The position numbers were made by a program, and so were the translations under genes. A stretch of DNA of 64,000 nucleotides from Paragonimus westermani (lineage: Eukaryota; Platyhelminthes; Trematoda; Plagiorchiida; Troglotrematidae): assembly GCA_008508345.1 (NCBI GenBank), contig QNGE01000832.1, positions 9,897 through 73,896 of the forward strand. The letters run 5' to 3'. This document shows, one piece after another, positions 10,359-20,900 of this stretch (its first letter is position 1; each line of letters opens with the position of its first letter). The notes under the pieces are model-generated. The model was not told the origin of the DNA. It ran no database searches and was given only the letters and a program-made list of their open reading frames with translations.

Positions 10359-11196
10359 CTATATTTCAGTGACGTTTCCTTCAAAGGGAAAGAGTTTATT
10401 CACAAAGGATTCATTAGAATTCGATGCAATACGCTTTCCCTTGACAGACTGATCCTTAGAATTGGACTCAATATGGTCAAAGTGCCTTCGATGACAGGAA
10501 ACGTCTTCCAATTCAAGGATATTCACCGTGCGACTTCCTTGAGATGAGAGAACTATTCTATTAGCAGGACGTAAATCGCTATCTTTGAAAAATGTAATAC
10601 CAACTGTTTTTGCACACAAAACGTGTAAGCAGAAAACGCGAGTTGAAAATAAGTGCTGCACCCCTTCCTGCTGCCGAATGTGAAGCGTTTCTGCAGTGCA
10701 TGAGAAAATCTCCGTCACTCCGATCAAGTTCCACAAGTGATTTTGGTGTTAGAGAAGCGGTGGTGGACTTCAGAGTGCGTACAAAAGTCCTTCAATTCCA
10801 TTTCGATATGGATGTCGCAGAACGGTAAACAACTGCCGCATTCAAGCCTTTTATCCATTTCCGTAAAAGTGCGGCAGCGAAGTGAATACCACTGTCGGTG
10901 ACCAAAGCAGCGGGCGCAACCTCATGACAGAATACCTTTATCATAGCATGTTGCGTAAAATCTGCGCTCAGCGGTGTAGTGGAACAAGCTTTAATCTCTC
11001 TAGAGTAAGCGCCAATAACCACCATGGCATAACATTTCCCCATGAGAGGACCACAATAAACAGCATGGACTCGGAAAGGTTTCAAACGTACCATGCCACG
11101 GAAGTCCACGTGACTGTCTCGTATGAATCCTGTGTATATATTCGGCACAAGTTTTGGTGATGAATAATATCTGACTCTAATTCGGACCATCAACAA
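10359..11196 (-). pseudogene. Gypsy integrase core and C-terminal tail
   Basis: The frame 11196-10792 carries 'YAMVVIGAYSREIKAC' (first-Asp block, here decayed) and 'ALVTDSGIHFAAALLRKW' (second-Asp block, TDSG). The frame 10736-10359 carries 'GSRTVNILELEDVSCHRRHFDHI', which resembles the basic C-terminal segment after gypsy integrase cores. The third catalytic residue region around 10790 is disrupted by the frame change. Confidence 0.65.
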
Positions 11197-11394
11197 GGTC
11201 AGAGTGCAAGCGATTGCATCGTATCAACTCCTAAATGCCCGGATGGCATGTCCGCAAGGACATCAGATTTTAGGGTCAGCGGAATAACAACAAGGTAATC
11301 AGAACATAATAATCCATTCGGAGCAATAACCACACTTTCAAGCCAACAGCAAAATTGAGGAAATCTGTGCCGCTTCTGCGGTGTCCAGCCACAT

Positions 11395-11874
11395 TTAAGG
11401 TAGAGATAACGAGACTGAAAAACTTACGAGTAACACAAACAAGTGCAGTGAGTGAACTAGCAAACAGACAACGTCGTTAAGGTCTAAGTCCGGGGACGGA
11501 ATTCTGGGTAAGCAATCAACACTAGGAATTTTTATCCCATCCCGGTGAATAACCGTGTAGTTATAGGAGCTAAGATCAATGCTCCAGCCTTGCACCATGG
11601 CAGCAGATGATTTTGCCAGCGATCTGCTAAGAGGATGAAGGAGTTTTAAGGCTTCGTGATGTGTTGTAATAGTGAATGGCAGACCAGAAAGATACCCATG
11701 CAGTCTTTTAAAAAGAACTCCGCGGTGGGTCTGAGAATACCCACGTTCGGCTTTAAACGAACGACGTGAGATGCACATGACAGGTCTACTACACTGTTCG
11801 AGAACCGCAATCATTCTGGTGGGAAAAGCATCGGTAATTACAATTAAAAGAGGCTTGGCAGATAACAGTCGCAA
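11395..11874 (-). pseudogene. Gypsy RNase H region
   Basis: The open frame includes 'RPVMCISRRSFKAERGYSQT', 'LPFTITTHHEALKLLHP' and 'WSIDLSSYNYTVIHRDG', then 'SVDCLPRIP'. These are the RNase H and tether motifs of Ty3/gypsy pol (Glu in the 'ERGYSQTHRG' block, then T-H-H-E in place of T-D-H-K). The replacement of the usual Asp in the TDH block predicts loss of catalysis. Confidence 0.75.
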
Positions 11875-12067
11875 ATCAGCAGTAGTTTGGAGATGACAGA
11901 GTAAAGTACGAAAGGTTTTCTCATGATTAGTGGACGGAAAAAAGTGTTGATGGACTACATATCAAAAAGAAAAGTAGCACAATAAACAAACATAAAACTT
12001 GACAAGTGTTGAAGTGCTCTCAAGACAGAACGGAGTTCATGAAGGTTAGTTGGTGAGAGTGCTTTCA

Positions 12068-12383
12068 CTAATAGCGTTGTGAATCGGGCTTAAGGCCATT
12101 GCTACCAACAACGTACTCAAAGCGTGAGAGAGAAACTGAAAATTGCGCTTCTTTGAGGTAATGGCCACGTTGATGCCAAAAAATCATTCTGGCAGAGAGG
12201 GAAGCAATAACTACGGGTTGGCTCATCAGGAGCACAAACAACATCATCTTGGTGGGTTTCGATATCATTCAGATCCTCGGTAGTTTTATTCATGGCATCC
12301 TGGAACACAGCTGGCGAAACATTCAAATCAAAAGTTTGAAAAGTGTATCGACGCAGTCCAAAAAGCGTAGTACCCACAGTCAA
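12068..12383 (-). pseudogene. Gypsy reverse transcriptase palm fragment
   Basis: Two overlapping frames give 'LFGLRRYTFQTFDLNVSPAVFQDAMNK' (split here in words: RT block 4 with the SPAVFQ motif), followed by 'ETHQDDVVCAPDEP'. The usual Y-x-D-D catalytic box of Ty3/gypsy RT is here H-Q-D-D, so the Asp pair survives but the aromatic residue is lost. A frameshift follows. Decayed copy. Confidence 0.7.
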
Positions 12384-12733
12384 GATACCTCCTCAAATGG
12401 TATTTGTAGATGAGCATTCTTTGAACCGATTTTTGAAAATCCCTTGAGACCTAATGAGAGACACGGTACATTCCCAAGTTCTTATTGTGTGCAGGTACAC
12501 TGTGGTAGACATGTATTTAACGTTAACCGGTGGTCACCATAAATTCTCAGTGTAATCCCACCAGCTGTTAGTGGTGTCACTATTGCAGCCGACCTGTTTG
12601 ACGAGTCAGCAGGTGTTATTACTTCTTTATTACACACGGGTCGCAATTTTTGGTCCACAGGTCTTCGTGAACCAAATGGAATGATTCGTTTCTGTGGAAA
12701 GACTGAGACCTCCGGATGTTCAATATTTACCCT

Positions 12734-13237
12734 CTATATTCGCATCTCCCATGTGGCATTAGAACGGTTAAGTATAAGTTGTTCGATGTTAACCTTGTTC
12801 GCCAAAGTCAGTAGAGAAATATCAGGATGCAGTAATCGCACAATTTCAAGTCCACGAATAAAAGGACCTGAGCTTGAAACTAGAAACTGGCAGTCAATAG
12901 GGCTAACACTAGGCAACTTCACAAATACGGTACAGCAGCCTACAGCAGGCAGTGAATGATCAGTAATACCACGAATGTGATCTTGTATGGGCTGCAAAAC
13001 AGCATCAGTAGAAAATACAGCTTGGACTGCATGCGAGATTACTGACTCAACACTATCGGTGTCAACAATCAAATCGTGACTTTTGCCATAGGCAGACACC
13101 AGTGCTTTCAAAACATTTGGACAAACGGACACAGAAATGGTGGAAATATCATCAGTCAGTAATTGAACATTCGAATTATAATTAGTGGTTGTGTGACATA
13201 AACGTTCGGACTTAAATATCGACTGGATATAACCCAC
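12734..13237 (-). pseudogene. Gypsy aspartic protease domain
   Basis: A 167-codon open stretch. The active-site block reads 'IVDTDSVESVIS' at about residues 57-68. Retropepsins normally have DTG or DSG here, so the glycine has become Asp while the catalytic Asp59 remains. Further conserved blocks are 'IRGITDHSLPAVGC' and 'FLVSSSGPFIRGLEIVRLL', typical of the gypsy flap and C-terminal GL motif. The enzyme would have cut the Gag-Pol polyprotein. The Gly loss predicts an inactive product. Confidence 0.75.
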
Positions 13238-13330
13238 CTTCCCGCAGCTGGAGCGCCTTGCCTCTATTCATGAATACAATTGACAGGAACGACTACGTTC
13301 ACAAGATGAGCATTTCTCAAGTTGCTGCAG

Positions 13331-13968
13331 AACTGACATCACATTAATCCCCTTAGAAAACCGAACGAATGATCTTGGTGCACGGGAATCCGTACGCGGT
13401 TTAAATAGGTTATCAGAGAAGCGAGAAATCATTTGGAGAACGTATCTACCTCACTTGTGCACATTTCTTGACTTTCCATGATGCGTTTTGCCCTTAAGAC
13501 CGTCCGTTTTAAAAGGTTGCCGAATACCACTGTGGGAAAGTGTGATTTCATTGTGGGTTATCTTGAAAATAAGGCATATTCATTAACGAGAGCCTCTAGA
13601 AAGGAAGCCGACAAGCAACGTTAACGAAACCGATCTCACAGAAATCCCCCTTGACAAGCTTTTTGAGTTCAGTCAACGCTGTCGAAACATGCTCAGAAGA
13701 CACTCAAAGACAATCGTGCTACCTGGACAGTTTGTCCATAAATCCAGTTGATTTTGAAAGAGCGTAATTAAAAGTTGAAACACTACGAACTTTATTTTTT
13801 AACTTCTCGTTCCTATTGTCCGACTGGTTTAGAAAGTTTGTTTTAACTGTCACACACTGACTCCCGAAATTTCAAAATCGTTGTCAGTGTAAATACCGTA
13901 CAGTCAAACGAGGCTCTCGCAAAACATGCGATGTTATCCTTTTTTTGAAAATGTGAAACTTCGATGAA
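13331..13968. promoter_or_regulatory. Upstream region of the LRRC56 gene
   Basis: This ~640 bp spacer lies between the divergent gypsy remnant and the LRRC56 start codon, so any promoter and 5' UTR should lie here. I do not see a convincing TATA box. An in-frame TGA at 13954-13956 precedes the chosen ATG. An ATG at 13964 opens a four-codon frame (stop TGA at 13976-13978) that overlaps the main start, a possible short upstream ORF. Confidence 0.3.
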
Positions 13969-14928
13969 ATGTCTGTGACAACAGATCCAGGGGGATTTCC
14001 AACGAAGTTATCAAACACGTATTAAGACTTTACATTTTATATTCTAGCGCTCGACCAAAATCCGGGTTAGTTCAGGTGTCCGAACTCTCCAGTACTCCTG
14101 TGAATCCCAAACCTTTGCAAACAACAACTAGTAATGAAGTAGTTGGTGAATATATCAATGAGCAGATGTTGGTAAAATGTTCTATCTTTCTATTTAGATT
14201 GTTCATCACCAGAGGTTGATTTCACGAAAAAATGACTTGAATACAGTCAGTTTCTTGGAGATAAGAATTGATATTGACGATGTTTGTTGTGGAAATTTTG
14301 GTGCATTGTTGCCTAATTTGCGCCAACTCAGGCTTTCCAATAGTCGGGTCTCAACGATTAGGTACTTTCAAGCTAGTTTCAAGCTAGTTCAGTTTCCAGA
14401 GACTTAGGCAGCTCGTTGAACAACCTTGAAATCCTTTGGATGTCCCACTGTTGTCTCTCTTGTCTCGATGGTTTATCAAGCATGTCCAACATCACTGAAT
14501 TATATCTTGCCTTCAACGAAATTTCGGACTTGAGTCCTTGTGTAATGCTGGAAGTACTTGAGGTCCTTGACCTAGAAGGGTAATGTTATTTTTTTCCAAT
14601 TCTAATGGTTCAGAAATGTAATATCGCAGAAGTCGAATCTCATCTTTTTGAAGACATGCAGAAGGCTTAACGCTTTGACGCTCGTGGGCAATCCATTTAT
14701 TTCTCTATGTGGTGGTGCAAAGGTAGTGTATCACTCTCCAAATAATTGTTGCAGAGCTATAGACAAATTGTACGCAATATGCTTCCTCAAGTTAAAGTAC
14801 TAGACGATCTATCAATAGACAGCGCGTGTTCATCAAAAAGCCTAGACTATGACATAACACAACTGGAAGCGGAATGGGAATACATTAACACCGTGCTTCG
14901 AGAGGTGGGCCTCTTATCTGACAAAAAA
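13969..14928 (+). CDS. LRRC56: LRRC56 exons 1-6 with five micro-introns (LRR domain)
   Basis: Six exons (38, 124, 164, 180, 109 and 174 bp) are split by introns at 14007-14047 (41 bp), 14172-14197 (26 bp), 14362-14399 (38 bp), 14580-14613 (34 bp) and 14723-14754 (32 bp). Removing them restores a continuous frame of 263 codons. Splits fall inside codons of conserved residues: AG|A makes the Arg of 'STIRDLGSS' and GG|A makes the Gly of 'LDLEGN'. That supports the model strongly. The first donor (GTTATC) is weak; the last (GTAAGC, 14929) is strong. A 26 bp intron is extremely short but still has GT, a pyrimidine-rich tract and TTTAG. Confidence 0.85.
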
Positions 14929-17900
14929 GTAAGCCGTCTGATTTTTCATCCCTCTCGTTTCATTTACTCATCACCTATCATGGATCCCTAGCTTATGCTT
15001 GAACTCTTCGCATAACGAAACCCTCATTTTGCAACTCGAAGTAGTTTATGGCTGCTGAGCCTATTTTCTAACTAATAATTTACCGCACAACTGAATTAAT
15101 CTTTAATGCAAAGAACTTTTACATTCTAAAACCGTACAACTGGGCCATTGCATTATATTCACAGTTATGATACAGACTGATGCAGAAGCAAAATTTTAGA
15201 TTTTTAATCCATGTCCACGCATAGACGTCCTTCCATCAGGTGGTTTTACTATTTGTCTCGCTGGATCGTACTAGTTGCGGTGTGCACCATACTAACCTTA
15301 TTCAAAAGTTAGCATATATGAAAGTGGTTCATCTAGCACGAAGCCAAACGGTTTGCATGCACTTATCCGCCTTATTTCGTTTGTTTACTTCACACTTTAC
15401 TTATCTCAACGTGGATGATACGTTATAATCTTAAAAAGGATGTGAATTAGTACTCTTTATTAAAAAAACGGAAATTGACGGACCTAAAAGCTTATAATTC
15501 CAAGAGTCCGGATCCAATGAAGCAACCTGCCACTTGATCGCACAGTAAATGTTTTTTAATTAAAATAGCGTAAACCAAGTCCAATTACCTGGAGTGGTAT
15601 GAAGGTTCTCGGAGTGAACGTTATAGTGAGTGATTCGTACTGTTTGTATACTTAACTACTTATGTGGCCTCAGAAGAGACCGGATGCTTCTCGTCGGAGG
15701 CTAAATAACATGTTTTCAAGTCCAAACTAGTGGGGATGACAGTGCTGCTCTCAGTGTCTTGACTTCATTCAGCCACTACAGCGCACACTTTCGCTCGAGT
15801 TTTTTTAAATAAATATTTCAAACCAAGCCGACAGAACTCTCCTTTTCCTAATATATATACATTTTGTCCCGTTTCTCCCCTCGCTTATCGTTAGTTGTGT
15901 TTTGTTTCGTGATTTTTAATTGACATTCAGCCTGCTTTTAGGCTTTTGAACGGTAATACTGGTGTAAATGAAAGATTTCTCCTTCATCTCAATAACGAAA
16001 ACTTCAAAATGAACTATGTGCAAGCTCTAAAATTGAGAGTCCTTAAAATACTTAGCTAGTTAGTGCATCTTATTGATATTTTTACATGTCATCTCGGTTA
16101 AAAGATGCTTGTCTGGCTTTTGCAAAGAACAGGAATACGTTTTAATTACTGTAGATAAAATATTGTGAAGTGATACTTTGATTGATCTTCCATCGCTGGG
16201 GATAGCGTACCAATACTTAACAAGTTGGTTGCAGCGGTTTTTTGGGTATTGACATTAAAACTAACAGAGCACAAGAAAGACAAATCTTTCAATAGTGAAA
16301 GAGGTGAGCTCAGAGTCCGGCAATGCAGGTGAGGTCATCGTTAAAAAGGAAACTGGAACCAACTGCACAGAAAACTTTCCTCAAACAAACAGAAGTAAAT
16401 TGCTCACCAATAGCGATAGAAGACATACATCGCGAGATGTTAACATTTCGTTTACTATCTTCAATCACGAACGTGAAACATTAGAATATACAGGACATGC
16501 GGTTGGCAACACAATAAAAAACATTCAACGATTGAGTTTCCATGAAACACAGACTGTCGTCAGATCCAGGGCAGACAAACTGCGTGAGTCGACAGTTTAT
16601 GCACAGAAAGAGCCGGACGGTGAGTATTGATCAACAGTGCCTCGGAGAAAGCGAGCAATTTGGGGGTTCTGATTACGTAATGAAACTTGAAACGGGCTGG
16701 CCGGGTAAACAACGTGACCTGTTTCCATGGTGTGCTTTGTGATGTATGAGGTCGGATTTCGTCTCAGTCGTTCTGTTGCCAATGTCCGTTGCGCCATGGC
16801 GTGTATCAACCACTTAGGCGTATGTTCAGCCATTCTTTGTCCTAGGCATCGATCTGTTCTGCCAATATAGATATCACCGCAACTGCAAGTGAACTGATAG
16901 ATCACATGCGAGACAGAACATTTCGGTAGGTCACGATTACGAATAAGCTGAGTGACATTCCTAGCTGTGAGTAGCAATCGCAATTCAGCCGCAGGGAATG
17001 TGAGAGTTAAAGCAGACTGTAATTTTTGACCTACGTCGGTTGTGACATGATCGCCTTTGAGAGGTAGGTTCAAAAAGACCTGGTTCTTGGGAACCGTACC
17101 CACGACAGTCTTTGTCAGTCTCTTCTGGCTGTGAACATCGATGAACTTCTCAGGGTATCCGTTTGCGAGCAGCACCTTTCTTAATTTGCCTCTTCTCCTT
17201 GTAAACAGTCATCGGTGCATATCTCCCGGGCTCTATGAAATAAGGTTCGTACCAGGCCTCTTTTGTATGTAATTGGCGCAAAAGAAGAGAACTGCGAATG
17301 CTGACCGCTCCAAGTGGCTTCGCGGTGCACTGAGCGTTGTAATGAGCCATCCTGCCTTCTGGCAATTGAAATGTCTAGAAAAGATGAACTGTTGTTTGTT
17401 TCCTCCTCATGAGAAACCGAACGATTAGGATGAACGGAATTGAAGCGGTTTAGGAGTGGAACAAAATGAATATTAGTAATAAAAATCAAAATATCATCTA
17501 CATATCGCTTATAGAGGCTGGCACCATTTATAGCATCAAGTAATTTTAATTCAATCATTTGCAACTGTAGGGCCCAATGGGCTACCCGTTGCTACACCAT
17601 CAACCTGCTTGTAGAACAATCCGCCGAAATCAAAACGGATATTCTCTCTGCATAAAAGTATAAGTTCCCTAAGGTAGTCAACTTGGAGACAAAAAGACGA
17701 ATTTTGATGGGAAGTAAAATCGCATAAACAGTCAACTGTTCCTCGTAAATAAGGAATTAAATTGATGTTAGGGTTACATGTGGGCTAACGCAAACATCTG
17801 ACAATCAAGCTGTAACCCGTCATGCAGAATCTTACGGAGAAATAAAAAGTTGGTGAGAATTCATCACTATTCACTGCTGAAAAATTCCGCATACAAAGTT

Positions 17901-20900
17901 TATCATAGCAATATTTTTGAGACAGTGTGCGTGGTTCTACGATAAACCCTTTCTAGCTCAGTAGCAGCCTTCCAAGAGAGTAGCGCTTATGATGTGAATG
18001 AATAAAGATGGCACGCGCCACATCAAACGTCTTTGAAGTGAATTAGCGTGGCAGGAAGTTTAAAAGAAAAAGTGTTCTGTGGTTGGTTTTATGAGTGACA
18101 TCAATCTCAGTGACAGTCCTTAGTTCATAGTACTCGGCTGCCACACACTGGCTCATACATTCACATTGTTCGCCATAGTTTTCATGGGATAATCTCTGCA
18201 CTCTGCTCATCCAATTCATTAGGCGCAGCTTCTAATAAGTATCTTACAACAAAGCAATCAAGGTACGGACGGTTAGAACTTCCTAGCAAGCAACAAAAGG
18301 ATGATGAACGTCCGGACTGGTCATCCACTTAGCCCACCCACTTAGCGCACCTAGTGAATTTATGATCACTCTAACAAACCCGTGTATATTTCACAAATTT
18401 TAATGTTGAGTAGAGTCTCATGAGAATTTATCATCAGCCGGATGGATTGCAGCCTCTTAACGTAACAGACCACGGTCTCCAGCTTCCTGTAAACATGGCG
18501 ATCTTACATGACTTTGCAGGGCGAAGTTCGGTCAATGTATGCTCGTTCGGATCAGAATACTGTTTATCATTCACGTACTCGACTCTCTTGGTTTATTAAC
18601 TCTGTTCAAACAATACTACGGAGTGAATTGGATTTAAATGTTACTGAATAATGCCTTCTTATTTGTTACACAGACTTTAGATTCTCTCTTCGAAAAACGG
18701 AAATGTCCGCTGATCAACATCAACAACGAAGTGTTTCATGAATTCTTTCGCCGAGTGATAAGTTTTCATTATCTCTACCATTATTTCTCCTTTATTTTTG
18801 GAAAAGGAAGAGAGATACGGTCCCTGAACCCCGCCATGCTTCAAAAAATTGGGTTTCGAGACCATTTCTTCCTTAATTAAACAGCTGTCTAGGAAGCAGC
18901 ACTCCGCCTTTTGAGTTCTGTTGTCTATATAGTCCGATTAAAGTCCGCTGAACTGTTTCCCAAAATGTTCACCTCATCCGTCGGGTTCGTCTGACTGACT
19001 GGTAATAAGTGAACCATCTGGCCTAAATGTATTCCCGACCGTATTAAACTAACACTCTATACAATCGCCAGTCACCTCGCTATTTTCAAATGAAAAGATC
19101 TGACTCATCTGTACTGAGTGTTCGGTTGAGCGGTGCACACAGTGTCCGAGCAAGACTTTGACCAGCTTGTGATTAAGTTTTTGATGGGTGCTGTCATCAT
19201 CAAAACGTATGGAGTCAACAGATGCTGATCTCTAAAACTAACACACATGACGGGAGTTCCATTCTCTTGCAATCACACAGCTTTTTGAAAAGCACTTCTC
19301 GAAACATATCTTGATTACTGCCGTCTAGTCCCAAGGTTCTCTGGGTTCTCCGACCTGATTTGCACCAGGCAATTTGTTCATCAGTAATAGCAGTAGCTTT
19401 TATACTACTCGAAATTAAGTTATTCACTTTGTAGTTGCGACCGAATGTCTTGTGAGTGAACAACAAAACAAAACAAACATGCACAACAATATGACCTAAG
19501 TCGAGGTGATCGCTACTAAGTGCATGACAATGCAAACAGTTTGTTCCACTGGCCAACAGCAGATTAAAAGGCAGCTCGTCCAACCTTGTTGGGTCTCAAA
19601 AACATTACGCGTTCCAGAAAAATGGATCTGCAACACGTGAATGGAATGCTTATTCAGATCATTGTCTACCAGATCATGGGGTCATGGCTACCAGGGTTAA
19701 AGTAGGGTGGTTGACTTGTATTTCCCAGCTGTTGTACTTTTCTTACTCCTCTACTCTCCCTCTCTGAAGCACTTCTGGGGTTTTGGTGAAGAATTGATTG
19801 TTTGTAATTCAACCGCATGATGGCTGGTGAATTTCAGCCCGAGAAGAACTGCAGCAACCAAATAATATACTACGTTCTTTACCACTGATGGCACTTGTGG
19901 CTCACCGCTATATGTTTGATCTGTATTGGTGACTAGGACGCGCAGGGTGATATCTATACGATATGAATCTTTGTTCTGTTTGAAAGCGCGTTAACTGAAC
20001 TATAGAAATTGTGGAATTCACCCGTTTGTTTTAGCCCTTATTCATCGGTAGTGCGTCGTGCTGAAAAGCTCTGCATATCACTCAGAAGTCAGTGTTGATT
20101 CTGCTTTGGCAGAACAAAAGGGACGTCATAGCACGCATTTTTATCAGCATTTGAACAGCAGTCCGCTGGAGACTATGGCGATGTCCCAGTAAAACAACAA
20201 ATAGCCCTGGGATGCCGCGCAATTTCTCAAGTTAGAAGACAGAATAAGGACGTTTTTAATTTTGTGAAATTTTTCTTCATCCAATAAACCGTTCACTTAA
20301 GGTAGTTTAAGCTTGTGTTAGAATCCATGTAAAATCCCTTAGTACTAATTGTAGAATCTCGACAGTGTGTTTAGCCTTCTCCATCATGAGGTCCACCTAA
20401 GTGGGTGAATAAATCAGTCTTGGACAGTAATTTTCAAAACTTTAACAAATTTCATGTGCGTGCTCTCGTTTCAGAAAGTGATGAATATATGACATTACCT
20501 ATCCAATACAATCAATTTATAAGTTTTTAACACATTTCAAGTTTGTGCAGTTTGCTATTGTACTCTGTGAAAATGTGTTAATAAGAAAGTTTGACTTGCA
20601 TTTCTCTTATTTTTGTCAATCAAATTACACAAGTATAAAAACACACTATATCTCTTCGTTAATTTTGCCTTAAAGCTGAATTCAGAGGATGCAGAGGAAC
20701 CAGTAAACGAAAGATTTAAAAACGTTAATGTAACCGGATCTTCCGAACTTCCCCTACGGCCAAATCGTTTTCGAACCACACGCAGATTAGCTTCAGCTTG
20801 CAAACGCCTGAGAACAACTAGCAACTTGCGTTCTGAACCTTGTCAGCAAGCGCAGACGTCATCCGATACCGTAAATTTGCGGTCATGTTCTAGTGTATCT

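Larger units (their letters stand above)
10359..13330 (-). mobile_element. Ty3/gypsy LTR retrotransposon remnant (gag zinc knuckle to integrase), resembling the CsRn1 group
   Basis: Reading right to left, a Cys-rich stretch ending 'CGKVGYIQS' (about 13330-13220) looks like a gag zinc knuckle. Then come aspartic protease (13237-12734), reverse transcriptase (12383-12068), RNase H (11874-11395), integrase core (11196-10792) and a C-terminal integrase tail (10736-10359). This PR-RT-RH-INT order defines Ty3/gypsy. Protein style and likely host match the CsRn1-like gypsy lineage known from liver flukes; that sub-assignment is from general knowledge, not a search. Stops and frameshifts separate all domains. 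No LTR pair was found. It lies just upstream of the LRRC56 gene, in opposite orientation. Confidence 0.8.

Noticed and set aside
12681..12959. + strand frame of 92 codons
   Set aside because: Antisense of the gypsy protease domain.
16295..16630. Open + strand stretch as an extra LRRC56 exon or separate gene
   Set aside because: Its 3' part is the reverse strand of the PLE end (shared with 49.7 kb), and the LRRC56 phase already joins exon 6 to exon 7 without it.
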